Source: Blepharisma japonicum
Lineage: Eukaryota > Ciliophora > Heterotrichea > Heterotrichida > Blepharismidae
NCBI GenBank assembly: GCA_949751835.1
Contig: CATKHK010000003.1
Span: 310,001 to 374,000 of the forward strand
Direction: 5' to 3'
Length of the DNA: 64,000 nt
Positions 52,748-63,402 of this stretch are shown in pieces. Position numbers and translations under genes: made by a program. The notes below the pieces were generated by a model that was given only the letters and a program-made list of their open reading frames with translations, made no database searches and was not told where the DNA came from. Positions within the stretch are counted from its first letter, which is position 1, and each line of letters opens with the position of its first letter.

Positions 52748-54751
52748 CTAGTCAGTTATTGTCTTTGGACTAGCAATCTTCAAAACCTCATAATATTTTT
52801 CAAAAAGCTTTCCAAAACTTAATCTATGATGATAATCCACAGCAAGCATATCTTTCAAAATAGGTTTCAGCCAATCAAAGCCTTCAATGCTATCAATTTC
52901 CTCATTAACTTCTTCTTGTTCACAACAGTTAAGTCCTATAATAATATCTGTATTCAATTTAACCATTTCAAGAACAGTCAAGCCTAAAGAGAAAACATCA
53001 GTTAATGTCTTTCTTTCTCTCATGTCAAGGCTTAATTTTTCTAAATTTTTATCTCTCTGTTTTTTTCTCATCCTTTTGATTTCTTCATGAGCTTTATAAA
53101 TCTCTGGAGCCATGTAAATTTCAGTCCCTACAACACCTACTCGTGTGGAGTGGGAAGTGTTTATTGTTCGATTTGACACCAAGCTTGCATCGAAATCCCC
53201 AATTTTGTATATTAGTTCTCCATTGCTTTCATCAACAAAAATATTGGCAGGTTTTATATCTCTATGGATAATTTTTAAATCTATAAGTATTCTGCATGCA
53301 TTAAGCATATCAAAAAGAAACTTCATAATGTTTTCTTCAGAATATTTGACTCTTTCGTTGATCCTTGATTTGATTTCATCTTTAAGTGATCATTTGCAGC
53401 TCTCCATGATTAATGTAAACCGATTCTTTTCATTTTCCATGTCATAAAAAGCTCCTAATATTTTTATAAAACTTGCAGACCCTGTAGAATAAGCTTTTGC
53501 CATAATATCAGCTTCTCGTTTGTATCTTTCGAGTGAAGGAAGGTTTGGACTTATATGGCACTTAACTATCACCTCTTCTGATCTCCCATTTGGTTTGTAA
53601 TATCTCATTTTGTAGATATAAAAATCAATGTCATTTAATTTTCATTGTGGACAAACGATTATGTCTATAATTTCTCTTAAGGGCTTTCAGCTTTTTATTT
53701 CGAGATTGTTCATGTCAAAAGGCTCGATTTCTTCAAAAGTTGTAGCAAATTCATCGTTTAATCGGTCAATAAAATCTTCTGCAAACACTCTCTTTTCTTC
53801 TTCTGGCTGGCTCCTGTTTATTTGAGGAATTAATGGTGAGGATTGAATTACATCTTTGGCTGATTGACCTCTATCGATTTGAGAGATCGACGGAGAAGAA
53901 TGGGGTTCTTGCTGAAGTGGCTGAGGAGGACCTAATTGAAGAATTTCTATAGAAACTGGGAAGCGTATTTTGTATCTCTCGATTCTTTCTTTAAGTTTTG
54001 GGATTTCATCACAATTAATATCAAAAACTTTTTGAATTGCTGACCTGAATGTAGATTCATCGAAATCATATTTTTTATAAGGCTTCAACAACTCTTCTTT
54101 ATTTGCTAAATTGCTTGTATTTTTAAGAATTTCTAGAACCTCTATGTTATCAAGTTCGTTATTTAGCAAAGTGGCAAGCAAAATAGGTTGCTCTTCTATA
54201 CACAAGCATTTATTTATATCTTCATAGTCTTTAATCATATCAGTAATATCAAAGAAATTTAAGGATGATATGTCTATATTGCATATATTAAAATGTATAT
54301 AATCTTTGAAAGGCTTTATGTCGAGCTGTAAATTTTTCATTTCTTCAATAAATCCTATCCACTTTTTGACAGTCTTAAAAATTTTAGAATAATTTATTTT
54401 TTTACTCTTGACTTTTGATTCTGCTTCAGCTCCTTTATCTTCTTCATTTTTTATAACAAATTCGCTGCAATCCAATTCAAATTTCTTATCAATTAGCTCG
54501 ATAAAATCTTGGATATGAAAATTTAGCGCTGGATTTTTATTTTTGCAGATTTTTATTATCTCAAGGACTTGACGGGCATCTAAAGTTTCCAAACGTCTAA
54601 AACGTTCAAAAAGCAATGAGAAAAAATACTGCCTTGATAATTCGTTAGCCTTTGCTTCTTCTTGGAGATCTCTAAAAGTATTTTGTAAGCTTTCATCAAG
54701 ATAACTTGGTAGTTGGACGTCTAAAGATGGATAAAGCGATTCTCTGAGCAT
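52748..54751 (-). CDS. Protein kinase with helical N-terminal region, copy A (DFD)
   Basis: 667 residues in one frame, with TGA-Trp at several sites. Residues 1-290 are helical and charged without recognised domain; 290-345 are a Ser/Gln/Pro-rich linker. The kinase domain (about 370-660) has VKCH in the VAIK position, HRDIKPANI, an altered metal motif DFD in place of DFG, and MAPEIY. An insertion rich in Lys/Arg (EIKRMRKKQRDKNLEKL) follows the APE motif. The nearest group is unclear (NEK/WEE-like by the HRDIKPANI motif). The stop is TAG. A paralogue lies downstream. Confidence 0.88.
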
Positions 54752-55191
54752 TAATTATTTTCAATTCTACAAAAATTAGGTTATTTAATAAATTTTTTAA
54801 TTAAAAGATTGATTTTTAGTTCTTTTTAAATAGTGATTAATTAATCTGAGCTTAAAATACTAAATATTCCGCGAGATTTTTAAAGCTTACTTACGGCTTC
54901 CTCTCTCTATATTTGTTTTAAATTGCTTTAGATGATAAAATATCAAAAAAATGGCAAAATTTTGCACAAATGATTGAAAAAATTGCAAAAGAAAGCACCT
55001 GTGTTTACTTTAACTATATTATTAAGTGTAAAGCGTTATCAGAAATAATACTGCTAGTGCAGCATATACTATCTCTAATACTAGTTCTTATAATCTAGCA
55101 TAGTTATATAGTAATTCGTGCCAAAATTTATATAATGATTAGGGAAAGATAATACTTAGTATCTCAAATTAATCCTAAATCGATTGAAAAA
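54752..55191. other. Intergenic with a copied 3' tail of the EF-hand gene
   Basis: Bases 54752-54917 match 57938-58095. Within this, 54852-54917 is a copy of the last 22 codons (including the stop) of the EF-hand gene on the minus strand, with small indels and no upstream coding part. The rest (54918-55191) shows nothing else. Confidence 0.75.
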
Positions 55192-55857
55192 GTTATAGAT
55201 TTTACTAATTTCATGCATTCATGAGCCCAATTATTTAGAATGCAAGAACCAGAATTGCAGAGAGTTCCTACATTAGTTTTAGAGCAAGCTCAATCTGGCA
55301 TATGGTCGCCTATTGAATAATAAGATACATAATAGCTATTTTGAAGAGTTGTCGCTGTATTGCAGCCAGCATGTTTACACAGTCATAATCTGATACTCAC
55401 CCATTCCTTCCTACAGTTATCTGCTTTTAGCAAGTGTTATTTACGTAATGTAAACCAGAATCACAGTCATCGCTTGCTTTGCAGTATTCCTTGAGGTATG
55501 CGCAAACACAAATCCCACTAATATACTCATGCTTGGCATGAGAATTGCAATCAGCACTATTTGAGCATTTTTCACCAGGCCATGCAAAAGATGTGGTAGG
55601 AGGCTGATCACTGGCACAGGTAAAGTTTTGTTGACTGTTAAATAAGTAATAATCTAATGCGATTGTTGAACATTTTTTGATGTAATATGCATTTTGAGTG
55701 CTAACATAAAAGGAGGAGGTGTTGCTTATAAAGGTTTAATTAGAAATTCTGCAAGCAAATGAGCTACAGTTTAACCCTGCATTGTTTCTGGGTTTAAATC
55801 TTGGCTAAAAACAGAAATAAAGCTGGAAAATATATAGGAGAAGTATAAGAAGATCAT
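55192..55857 (-). pseudogene. Broken copy of the secreted Cys-rich gene
   Basis: Matches the first two thirds of the gene at 51649-52707. A CAA codon in the N-terminal part has become an in-frame TAA (near 55738), further single-base deletions shift the frame, and several conserved Cys codons are lost. The 3' third is missing. The upstream region and start codon are retained. Confidence 0.88.
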
Positions 55858-55897
55858 ATTTATTATGCGGCAAGCTATTTTTATTAAGAATTAATCA

Positions 55898-57937
55898 TTA
55901 GTCAGTTATTGTCCTTGGGTAGGCAGCTTTCAAGATCTCATAATATTTTTCAAAAAGCTTTCCAAAGCTTAATCTATAATGATAATCCACAGCAAGCATA
56001 TCTTTCAAAATAGGTTTCAGTCAATCAAAGCCTTCAATATTATCAATTTCCTGATTAACTTCTTCTTGTTCACAACAGTTAAGCCCTTGAACCGCTTCTG
56101 AATCCAATTTAATCATTTCAAATATAGTTAAGCCTAAAGAGAAAACGTCAGTTAATGTCCTTCTTTCTTTCATATCAGCGCTTAACTCCTCTAGCTTTTT
56201 ATCTTTTGCGTTTTTCCTCATCCTTTTGGTTTCTTCATGAGCTTTATAAATCTCTGGAGCCATATAAATTTCAGTCCCTACAACTCCTGCTCTTGTTGAG
56301 TGAGTAGTGTTTATTGATCGATTTGAAACTAAGCTTGCATCGAAATCTCCAATTTTGTATATAGATTCCCCATTACCTTCAGCAACAAAAATATTGCCGG
56401 GCTTTATATCTCTATGGATAATTTTTAAATCTATAAGTATTCTGCATGCATTAAGCATATCAAAAAGAAACTTCATAATGTTTTCTTCAGAATAGTTGGC
56501 TCTTTCGTTTATCCTTCATTCGATTTCATCTTTAAGTGACCATTTGCAGCTCTCCATGACCAATGTAAACCGATTCTTTCCACTTTCCATATCATAAAAA
56601 GCACCATAAATTTTCATAAAACTTGCAGACCCTGTAGAATAAGCTTTTGCCATAATATCGGCTTCTTGTTGGTATTTTTTGAGAATCGGCTGGTTTGGGC
56701 CTAGATGACACTTAACTACCACCTCTTCTGTTCCTCCATTTGGTTTGTAATATCTCACTTTATAAACATAAAAATCAATGTCTTTTGATTTTCTCGCTGG
56801 GGGAATAATTCTCTCGATAATTTCTCTTAAGGGCTCCCAGCTTTTTATTTCGAGATTGTTCATGTCAAAAGGCTCGATTTCTTCAAAAGTTGTAGCAAAT
56901 TCATTGTTTAATCGGTCAGTGGAAGAACCATCTGCAGAAACTTTCTTTTCTTCTTCTGGCTGGCTTCTGTTTATTTGAGGGATTAACGGTGAGGATTGAG
57001 ATGCATCTTGAGAGATAGATAAAGAAGGTTGAGCTGGTTGGGACTGAACTGCTGACTGTGATTCGCTTATTTCAGAGATTGGTGGAGAAGCTTTGGGTTC
57101 TTGCTGGAGTGATTGGGATGGAGGGATTTCTATAGGAACTGGAAAGCGTGTTTTGTATCCCTCGATTCTTTCTTTGAGCTCTGGGATGCTGTCACAATTA
57201 ACATCAAAAACTTTTTGAATTGCTGACCTGAATGTAGATTCATCAAAATCGTATTTTTTATAAGGTTCCAGTATCTCTTCTTTATTTTCTAAATTACTTA
57301 TATTTTTAACAAGTTCTAGACGCTCTTTGTTTCTAAGTTCGCTATTTAGTAAAGTGGCAAGCAAAGTAGGCTGTTCTTCTATACACAAGTAATTATTTAT
57401 TTCTTCATAATCTTTAATCATATCAGTGATATCAATGAAATTTGAGGATGATGAGTCTATATCGCATATATTAGCATGTATATAGTTTTCTAAAGGCTTA
57501 GCGTCGAGCTGTAAATTTTTCATTTCTTCAATAACCCTTATCCACTTCTTGGCAGCCTTAAAAATTTCAGAATAATTTATTTTTGTATTCTTGACTTTTG
57601 ATTCTGCTTCAGCTCCTTTATCTTCTTCATAATTTTCTATAACCAAATCGCTGTAATCCAAGTCAAATTTCTTTTCCATCAACCTGATAAAATTTTGGAT
57701 ATAGAAAGTTAGTTCTGGATTTTTATTTTTACAGATCTTTATTATCTCAAGGACGCTAAGTGCTTGATGGACATCTAAAGGCTCCAAACGGTTAAAAAGC
57801 AAGAAGAAAAAATATTGCCTTGCGAACTCGTTATCCTTTGCTTCTTCTTGGAGATTTCTAAAAGGTTCTTGCAAGCTTTCATCAAGAACACTTGATAGTT
57901 GGGCGTCTAAAAATGGGTAAAGCAGTTCTGTGGACAT
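55898..57937 (-). CDS. Protein kinase with helical N-terminal region, copy B (DFD)
   Basis: 679 residues, TGA-Trp at 56021, 56514 and other sites. It is colinear with copy A, about 12 residues longer because of an expanded Ser/Gln/Pro linker (residues 285-345). HRDIKPGNI, DFD and MAPEIY are all retained, so the DFD change is older than the duplication. Divergence is highest in the N-terminal helices and lowest in the kinase core. The gene lies 98 bp upstream of the EF-hand gene's 3' end, the same order as in the ancestral unit. Confidence 0.88.
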
Positions 57938-58035
57938 TTATTATTTAAATTCTACATAAATTAGGTTATTTTAGAGACTTTATTAAAACGATTGATTTTT
58001 TAATTCTTTTTAAATAGCGATTAATTATTCTGAGC

Positions 58036-59544
58036 TTAAAATCCTAAATATTCCGCGAAATTTTCAAAGCTTACGACTTCCTCTCTATATTTATCATAGA
58101 GCTCAAAAAATGCTAAAGTGTCTTGCTTATTTGCAAATATTCCCATTTTCTTCAGAGCAATATCAAAGTCTGCTAATGAAATTTCTCCATCTTCATCACA
58201 ATCCAAAAATCCTAAAACTCTTTTTATGTCAAAATCTGGGTTATTCTGCAATTCATTTTTAGCTTCTTCTATTTTTCTTTCATTTTCTATTAAAACCTCA
58301 AAAAATTCTTTAATTGTCCCCAATGTGAAATTTCCAAATTCACTATTTTCATTTTGTCTTGATAAAAGAATTTCTGCATATTCCAGATCTTTTGGAGCGA
58401 AAATTAGCTTAAATTTATCCAAATCAATAGTATTGTCAGCTCTTCCATAAGTCTTGAATATAAATGAAAGATTTACCCCTGTTATTTCGAGTGCGTTTAA
58501 AAATCTTTCTAAGTCTAGAAGTTTTATTACGCCACTGTCTGCTCTGTCTATTAGCTTAAAAAGACTGGGAACAGAAAAATCGTCTAGAATTGACAAATTT
58601 TGTTTGAGAAATTCTAGCTTTCTAATCGAAAATAGTTGGATTTTCATCAAATTATCAATTGGGCATAAATCGTCTGAGACTTGAGGAGGAGCTTGAGGTG
58701 AGCTTTTAAGATCAGATTCTCTCATCTCAGGGCTACTTTTTTTAGGAGTCTCAAATTTAAACTCTTCCTTTTTTGGTGTATCTATTTTACTCTTTTCTTC
58801 TTTTTCTTCTTGTCTTGGCCTATCTTCAGATTTGCTTTCGCTATCTTTACTGCTAGCAATTTCTTGCTTTGTTTGATTTAAAGGTAGCATAAAATCTAAA
58901 AATTCGTTATAAGTAATAACTGCATCTTCTTCAGTGTCAATTCTCCTTAAAATATCATCAAGATCTTGCTCTAATAGCAAGTTTCCAAATTCTCTAGAAA
59001 ATTCTATAAAATCATTCTCTGAGATATAGCCTTTACCTCGCTTATCTAGAGTATTGAATGCTTTAACAGTTGTATATCCTGGTAATGCTGATAATTTTCC
59101 TTTGATTTTTTCAAGATCTTTTTGAAATGATAGCTCATTTTCCAAGAGTTTTGATAAAGAAAATTCAACTGTAGGGGTAAGACGTCGCCTGTGAGGTAGG
59201 CAGCGAGCACTAGCTATAGAACGTAGTCCTGGGTTTGTGGAAGGTAAAACGAGTTGAAAGAAATCTTCAATAGTTAATCGGCCGTTTAACTCAGAACTGT
59301 ATTGCTTTATTAAGAGATATAAATCAGTATCTGAGGATTTAATGCCTCGAAGTGAGAGGAATTCTGAGATATCTTTCGGGATGAGACACCCTGTATGAAC
59401 TGTGCAAAGAGAATGAAAAGCTTGATATGGGTCAAATTCAGGGTTTTCACAAAGAACTATTCGCAAAATTTCTATATTGTGCTCTCCTTGTCGGAGCTTT
59501 GTTATTAAGTCATAGAGAAGATTTTTTGATTCAGAATCTAGCAT
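58036..59544 (-). CDS. Multi-EF-hand protein
   Basis: 502 residues with no signal peptide or membrane segment. At least four EF-hand loops are readable: DKRGKGYISEND (about 167-178), DTEEDAVITYNE (200-211), DRADSGVIKLLD (near 335) and DCDEDGEISLAD (near 448); two more segments look like degenerate hands. A Lys/Glu/Pro-rich linker (about 225-280) separates the halves. Likely a calcium sensor or cytoskeletal protein, as is common in ciliates. Its last 22 codons were copied with the kinase block. Confidence 0.85.
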   Translation of the reverse strand: MLDSESKNLLYDLITKLRQGEHNIEILRIVLCENPEFDPYQAFHSLCTVHTGCLIPKDISEFLSLRGIKSSDTDLYLLIKQYSSELNGRLTIEDFFQLVLPSTNPGLRSIASARCLPHRRRLTPTVEFSLSKLLENELSFQKDLEKIKGKLSALPGYTTVKAFNTLDKRGKGYISENDFIEFSREFGNLLLEQDLDDILRRIDTEEDAVITYNEFLDFMLPLNQTKQEIASSKDSESKSEDRPRQEEKEEKSKIDTPKKEEFKFETPKKSSPEMRESDLKSSPQAPPQVSDDLCPIDNLMKIQLFSIRKLEFLKQNLSILDDFSVPSLFKLIDRADSGVIKLLDLERFLNALEITGVNLSFIFKTYGRADNTIDLDKFKLIFAPKDLEYAEILLSRQNENSEFGNFTLGTIKEFFEVLIENERKIEEAKNELQNNPDFDIKRVLGFLDCDEDGEISLADFDIALKKMGIFANKQDTLAFFELYDKYREEVVSFENFAEYLGF

Positions 59545-59614
59545 TTGCTATTAGTTCTAAGCAAAAATTATTAGCTGATAATTTGAAAAACAGATAAAAT
59601 GATAAAAATTTAAG

Positions 59615-60505
59615 ATGGAGGAATGATGGAGAAAGTATGTAAACCTTATCCCTTCTGCGGGGATTTTTTATCCTGAAGAAAACTGATGTGATATATCATC
59701 ATCTCAAGGCTATAGAATCCATACCTATAGATTTAATCACAATCATCCTAAAGGTATAATCTTTATGTTTCATGGACTAAGAAGCAATGCTGAGTATTTA
59801 AGTTATATTTCAAAATTCCTCTATGAAAATGGCTATACAGTACTTGCTATGGACCAGCAAGGTCATGGAAAAAGTGAAGGACCTAGGAGTCTAATATCGA
59901 GTGTAAATTATCTTATAGATGACTCATTGAAATATATAGAAAAAGGCTTAGAGTTATATGATAGAAATTTACCTGTTTTTGTGTTAGGAGAAAGCTTAGG
60001 AGGTTGCATTTCACTGCAGTTATCTCTTCGTTGCCCAGAAACTTTTAGAGGGCTAATTCTGCTAGCACCAGCAGTAGGGGTTTCACAATATGGAGAAGGA
60101 ATCGCTAAAAAATTCACAAGCTTCGTATCATGAATGAAGCCAAACATGAGACTTATTAGCAGATCTCAGTCAAAAACCTCAAAAAATCCCTCTTACCCTG
60201 ACTGGCATAGAGATAATCCATTAATTGATAAAACTGGGCTACCAATTATCAGTGCTAAAGCACTATTGCAAGGACTAGGAGATTTACAAAAACAAGTGAA
60301 AAATATAACAGTACCGTTTCTGACTATACAGGGAGGAAAGGACTATATTATTAGTGCTAAAGTGACACAATGATTTGTAAAGCAAGCAAAATCTACTGAT
60401 AAAAATTTGATATTTTATGATAACTTATATCATGCTATTGGTGCAGAGCCAGAAATTGATGAAATTCTCAATCAAATCCTTAATTGGATGAACGATAGAC
60501 TTTAA
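59615..60505 (+). CDS. Alpha/beta hydrolase, monoacylglycerol-lipase type
   Basis: 296 residues with TGA-Trp in five places, including two next to the start (MEEWWRKYVNLIPSAG). The fold is shown by FMFHGLRSNAEYL, the MDQQGHGKSEG loop, the nucleophile elbow GESLGG, the Asp in GGKDYIIS and a His in YHAIGAEP near the end, which together give the Ser-Asp-His triad. The closest group is monoglyceride lipase/lysophospholipase. An earlier in-frame ATG does not exist; the ATG at 59623 is in another frame. Confidence 0.88.
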
Positions 60506-60653
60506 TTTATACAGAATTTTATATCATCTACAATAATTGCTATTAATAATTAAAAATAGTCTCTTAGTTTTATTTAAAATCACTCTTCTTTTTCTATTAG
60601 TTTTCTATTAACTCACAAAGGCTTTTTAAAACAGATTGAAAATTGCGGCCATT

Positions 60654-62936
60654 ATGTTTAGACGTATTTTCAGAAATATAATGGAAGCCAATCCCAAATC
60701 GGTGATCATTGACATCATTGGTCTATCAGCTCAAAAAGCAGAAGAAACGCTTAGAAATCAAGCTTTAACAGCCAAACTCCTGAACGTTGCTAACTCTGCT
60801 AAATCGTTTCCTCAGTTCACTCCTTCAACAAGCTCTGGTAAGCTTTTATACTCCATTGCAACCTCAGTTCCAGAATCAATTGATACCTTCAAGCCTTTTC
60901 TAATAGAGCAGGTCGCTATAAACAACATAAAATCAGCACCTCAATTAGAAGCAGCTATTGAATATCTCAAAAAGAATAAGAAAGTAGAGCAAGAAGAATT
61001 TCTGAGATTTTGTGGGGTAGGCGTTGAAGTTACAACAGAACAAATCCAAGCCACAGTCAACGAAATCTTGGACAATGATGCAGAAACTATCAGAAAGCTT
61101 GGATGGGAAAATAAAGGCTTAGTCGGAAATCTCATAGGAAAAGTTAAGCAAGTCCACAAGTGGGGAAACCCAAACACCATCAAGGAACTGGTTGAAGCCA
61201 AACTTTTGACTATTCTAGGCCCAAAGGTAGAAGGAGAAGCCCAAAAATCAAAGAAAAAGGAAAAAGTTGTACTGGTGGAAGAGACCAAGAAGGAAAAGCT
61301 CAGCACTTGCATTGGGAGAGAGCTTAAAAGTGCACAAAACACCGAAGAACAAATGAAAAAGCACTTAGCCTTTACTGGCGGAAAAGTTATGACTAGGTTC
61401 CCACCAGAGCCCAATGGATATTTGCATATTGGCCATGCTAAAGCTATGAGATTCAGCTTTACAATGGCTGCTGAAAATGGAGGTCATTGCTACTTAAGAT
61501 TTGATGATACTAACCCTGAAAAAGAGACTGGTGAGTTCATAGAAAACATCAAGAGAAATGTAGCTTGGCTCGGCTACACACCATGGAAAATCACCCATGC
61601 TAGCGAATATTTCCCTGAAATGTATGAATTGGCTTTAGAACTAATAAGAAGAGGTAAAGCTTATGTTGATGAACAACCATGGGCTTTAATTAAAGAACAG
61701 AGATTTAATCAAGTTGATAGTCCTTATCGCAATACCTCACCTGAAGTAAATTTAGAAAAATTCGATAAAATGAAAAGAGGCTACTATGCTGAAGGAGAAG
61801 CATGCTTGAGGATGAAAATCGATATGCAACACCCTAATCCATGTATGAGAGATCCAGTGGCCTATAGAATTAAATATTTGCCACATCCACATGTAGGAGA
61901 TAAGTGGTGTGTTTATCCTACTTACGATATGGAGCATTGCATAGTAGATTCTATAGAAAATATCACCCACAGTCTTTGCACTTTAGAATTTGAAATTAGA
62001 CGTGATTCTTACTATTGGCTTGTTGAAGCTCTAGATCTTTATAAAGCCTCAGTCTGGGAGTACTCAAGACTCAATATCACCCATGTTATGATGTCAAAAC
62101 GAAAACTCCAAGCTTTAGTTGAAGGCAAACTTGTTAAGGGTTGGGACGATCCTCGTTTACCAACCTTAAACGGCTTAAAGAGAAGAGGCTACACATCAGA
62201 AGCCATCAATGAATTTGTCGACCTTGTAGGTGTCACCCGTAGAGGTAACGAAAACATCATTTCTATTAAACTTCTTGAGCACTGCATCAGAAAAGACTTA
62301 AACGAAAGAGCTCCTAGAACTTTAGCTGTTATTGAGCCTTTATCAGTCACAATTGCTGGCTTAACTTCCCCACAAACTATTAGTGTCCCACGCTTTCCAC
62401 AAAATCCTGAAAAAGGATCATATGATGTCACAATCACTTCTAACATTTTCATCGAAAGATCAGACTTCCACGAGGTTGATGACGCTTCTTTCTTTGGCCT
62501 TGCTCCTGGAAAAACTGTTGGACTTAAATATCTCCCATTCAAAATCCGCTGTATTCGCTTCGAAAAAGATAACCGCACAGGTGTTGTTACTCGTTTAGAC
62601 TGTGAAGTAGTTAACGATGAGGTCAAGCCTAAAGGTGTCTTACATTGGATTTCTTATGAAGATTCTGCTCCTTGCGAAGTAAGACTATATGATTACTTAT
62701 TTTTATCAGAAAATCCAGCTGCTATTAAAGACTGGCAATCAGACCTAAACCCTAATTCACTACAGTCTATAGAGGGAGCCCTTATTAATAAGGATTTATT
62801 AAGCGCCCAACATGAAGATAAATTCCAGTTCGAAAGAGTCGGGTATTTCTCAGTTGACTATGACTCTACCAATGAGAAGAAAGTGTTTAATAGGGTAGTT
62901 ACTTTATTAGAAGGCAAGAAAAAACCTAAAGCATAA
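60654..62936 (+). CDS. QARS1: Glutaminyl-tRNA synthetase
   Basis: 760 residues. The start ATG at 60654 follows an in-frame TAA at 60627. The N-terminal 210 residues form the eukaryote-specific appended domain (LSAQKAEETLRNQALTAKLL and GVGVEVTTEQI). The catalytic Rossmann fold has the HIGH-type RFPPEPNGYLHIGHAKAMRF and a KMSKS variant MSKRKLQALV. The anticodon-binding beta-barrels follow (LDLYKASVWEYSRLNITHVM precedes; ISVPRFPQNPEKGSYDVTI begins them). It charges tRNA-Gln in the cytosol; a basic MFRRIFRNIM start might add a mitochondrial form. All Trp are TGG. Confidence 0.97.
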   Translation: MFRRIFRNIMEANPKSVIIDIIGLSAQKAEETLRNQALTAKLLNVANSAKSFPQFTPSTSSGKLLYSIATSVPESIDTFKPFLIEQVAINNIKSAPQLEAAIEYLKKNKKVEQEEFLRFCGVGVEVTTEQIQATVNEILDNDAETIRKLGWENKGLVGNLIGKVKQVHKWGNPNTIKELVEAKLLTILGPKVEGEAQKSKKKEKVVLVEETKKEKLSTCIGRELKSAQNTEEQMKKHLAFTGGKVMTRFPPEPNGYLHIGHAKAMRFSFTMAAENGGHCYLRFDDTNPEKETGEFIENIKRNVAWLGYTPWKITHASEYFPEMYELALELIRRGKAYVDEQPWALIKEQRFNQVDSPYRNTSPEVNLEKFDKMKRGYYAEGEACLRMKIDMQHPNPCMRDPVAYRIKYLPHPHVGDKWCVYPTYDMEHCIVDSIENITHSLCTLEFEIRRDSYYWLVEALDLYKASVWEYSRLNITHVMMSKRKLQALVEGKLVKGWDDPRLPTLNGLKRRGYTSEAINEFVDLVGVTRRGNENIISIKLLEHCIRKDLNERAPRTLAVIEPLSVTIAGLTSPQTISVPRFPQNPEKGSYDVTITSNIFIERSDFHEVDDASFFGLAPGKTVGLKYLPFKIRCIRFEKDNRTGVVTRLDCEVVNDEVKPKGVLHWISYEDSAPCEVRLYDYLFLSENPAAIKDWQSDLNPNSLQSIEGALINKDLLSAQHEDKFQFERVGYFSVDYDSTNEKKVFNRVVTLLEGKKKPKA

Positions 62937-62964
62937 TAAACACTTTTAATTAGAAATAAATTAA

Positions 62965-63390
62965 TTATACGGAATATGCTGTCATGCATAAAGAAATAGT
63001 CAAAATCAGCAGGTATATAAGAAAGGTATAGTATGGGAGATAGGGCAGCTCTATAATTGTGAGGGAAATTATCAGAATTAAAATGATAAATGTTGAGACG
63101 CATTCAAAGCAGAGCTCTTTGAGGCGTTTATATGTGTATAGGCTTGTAATAAATACTATAAAAGTTCATATAGAAATTGGGTAATAGCTGTATTCTCCTA
63201 TTTGAAATAAACAGAGAAGGATCCCTATAGAATGCATTGCTATTCCAAATATGCATTGAGGCATTGAGTGACCTATAGTTATTTTGTCCAGCACACAGAA
63301 GAATTTTCGTTTGTCAGACCTCATATAAGGTTTATGCAGAATAAAAATTCCTAGAAAATTCAGTATCAAAATCAATAAATTCCCTATCAT
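62965..63390 (-). CDS. Small four-helix membrane protein
   Basis: 141 residues with TGA-Trp at 63166. Four hydrophobic segments (about 3-18, 45-62, 75-88 and 100-138) are separated by short charged loops. No signal peptide separate from the first helix and no recognised family. The start codon lies 12 bases from the start of the beta-adaptin gene on the other strand. It converges on QARS with 28 bp between stops. Confidence 0.6.
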
Positions 63391-63402
63391 TTTTTATAAG
63401 TA
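63391..63402. promoter_or_regulatory. 12-bp divergent spacer
   Basis: TTTTTATAAGTA is all that separates two divergent start codons. It contains a TATAA on the plus strand next to the beta-adaptin ATG. Confidence 0.55.
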
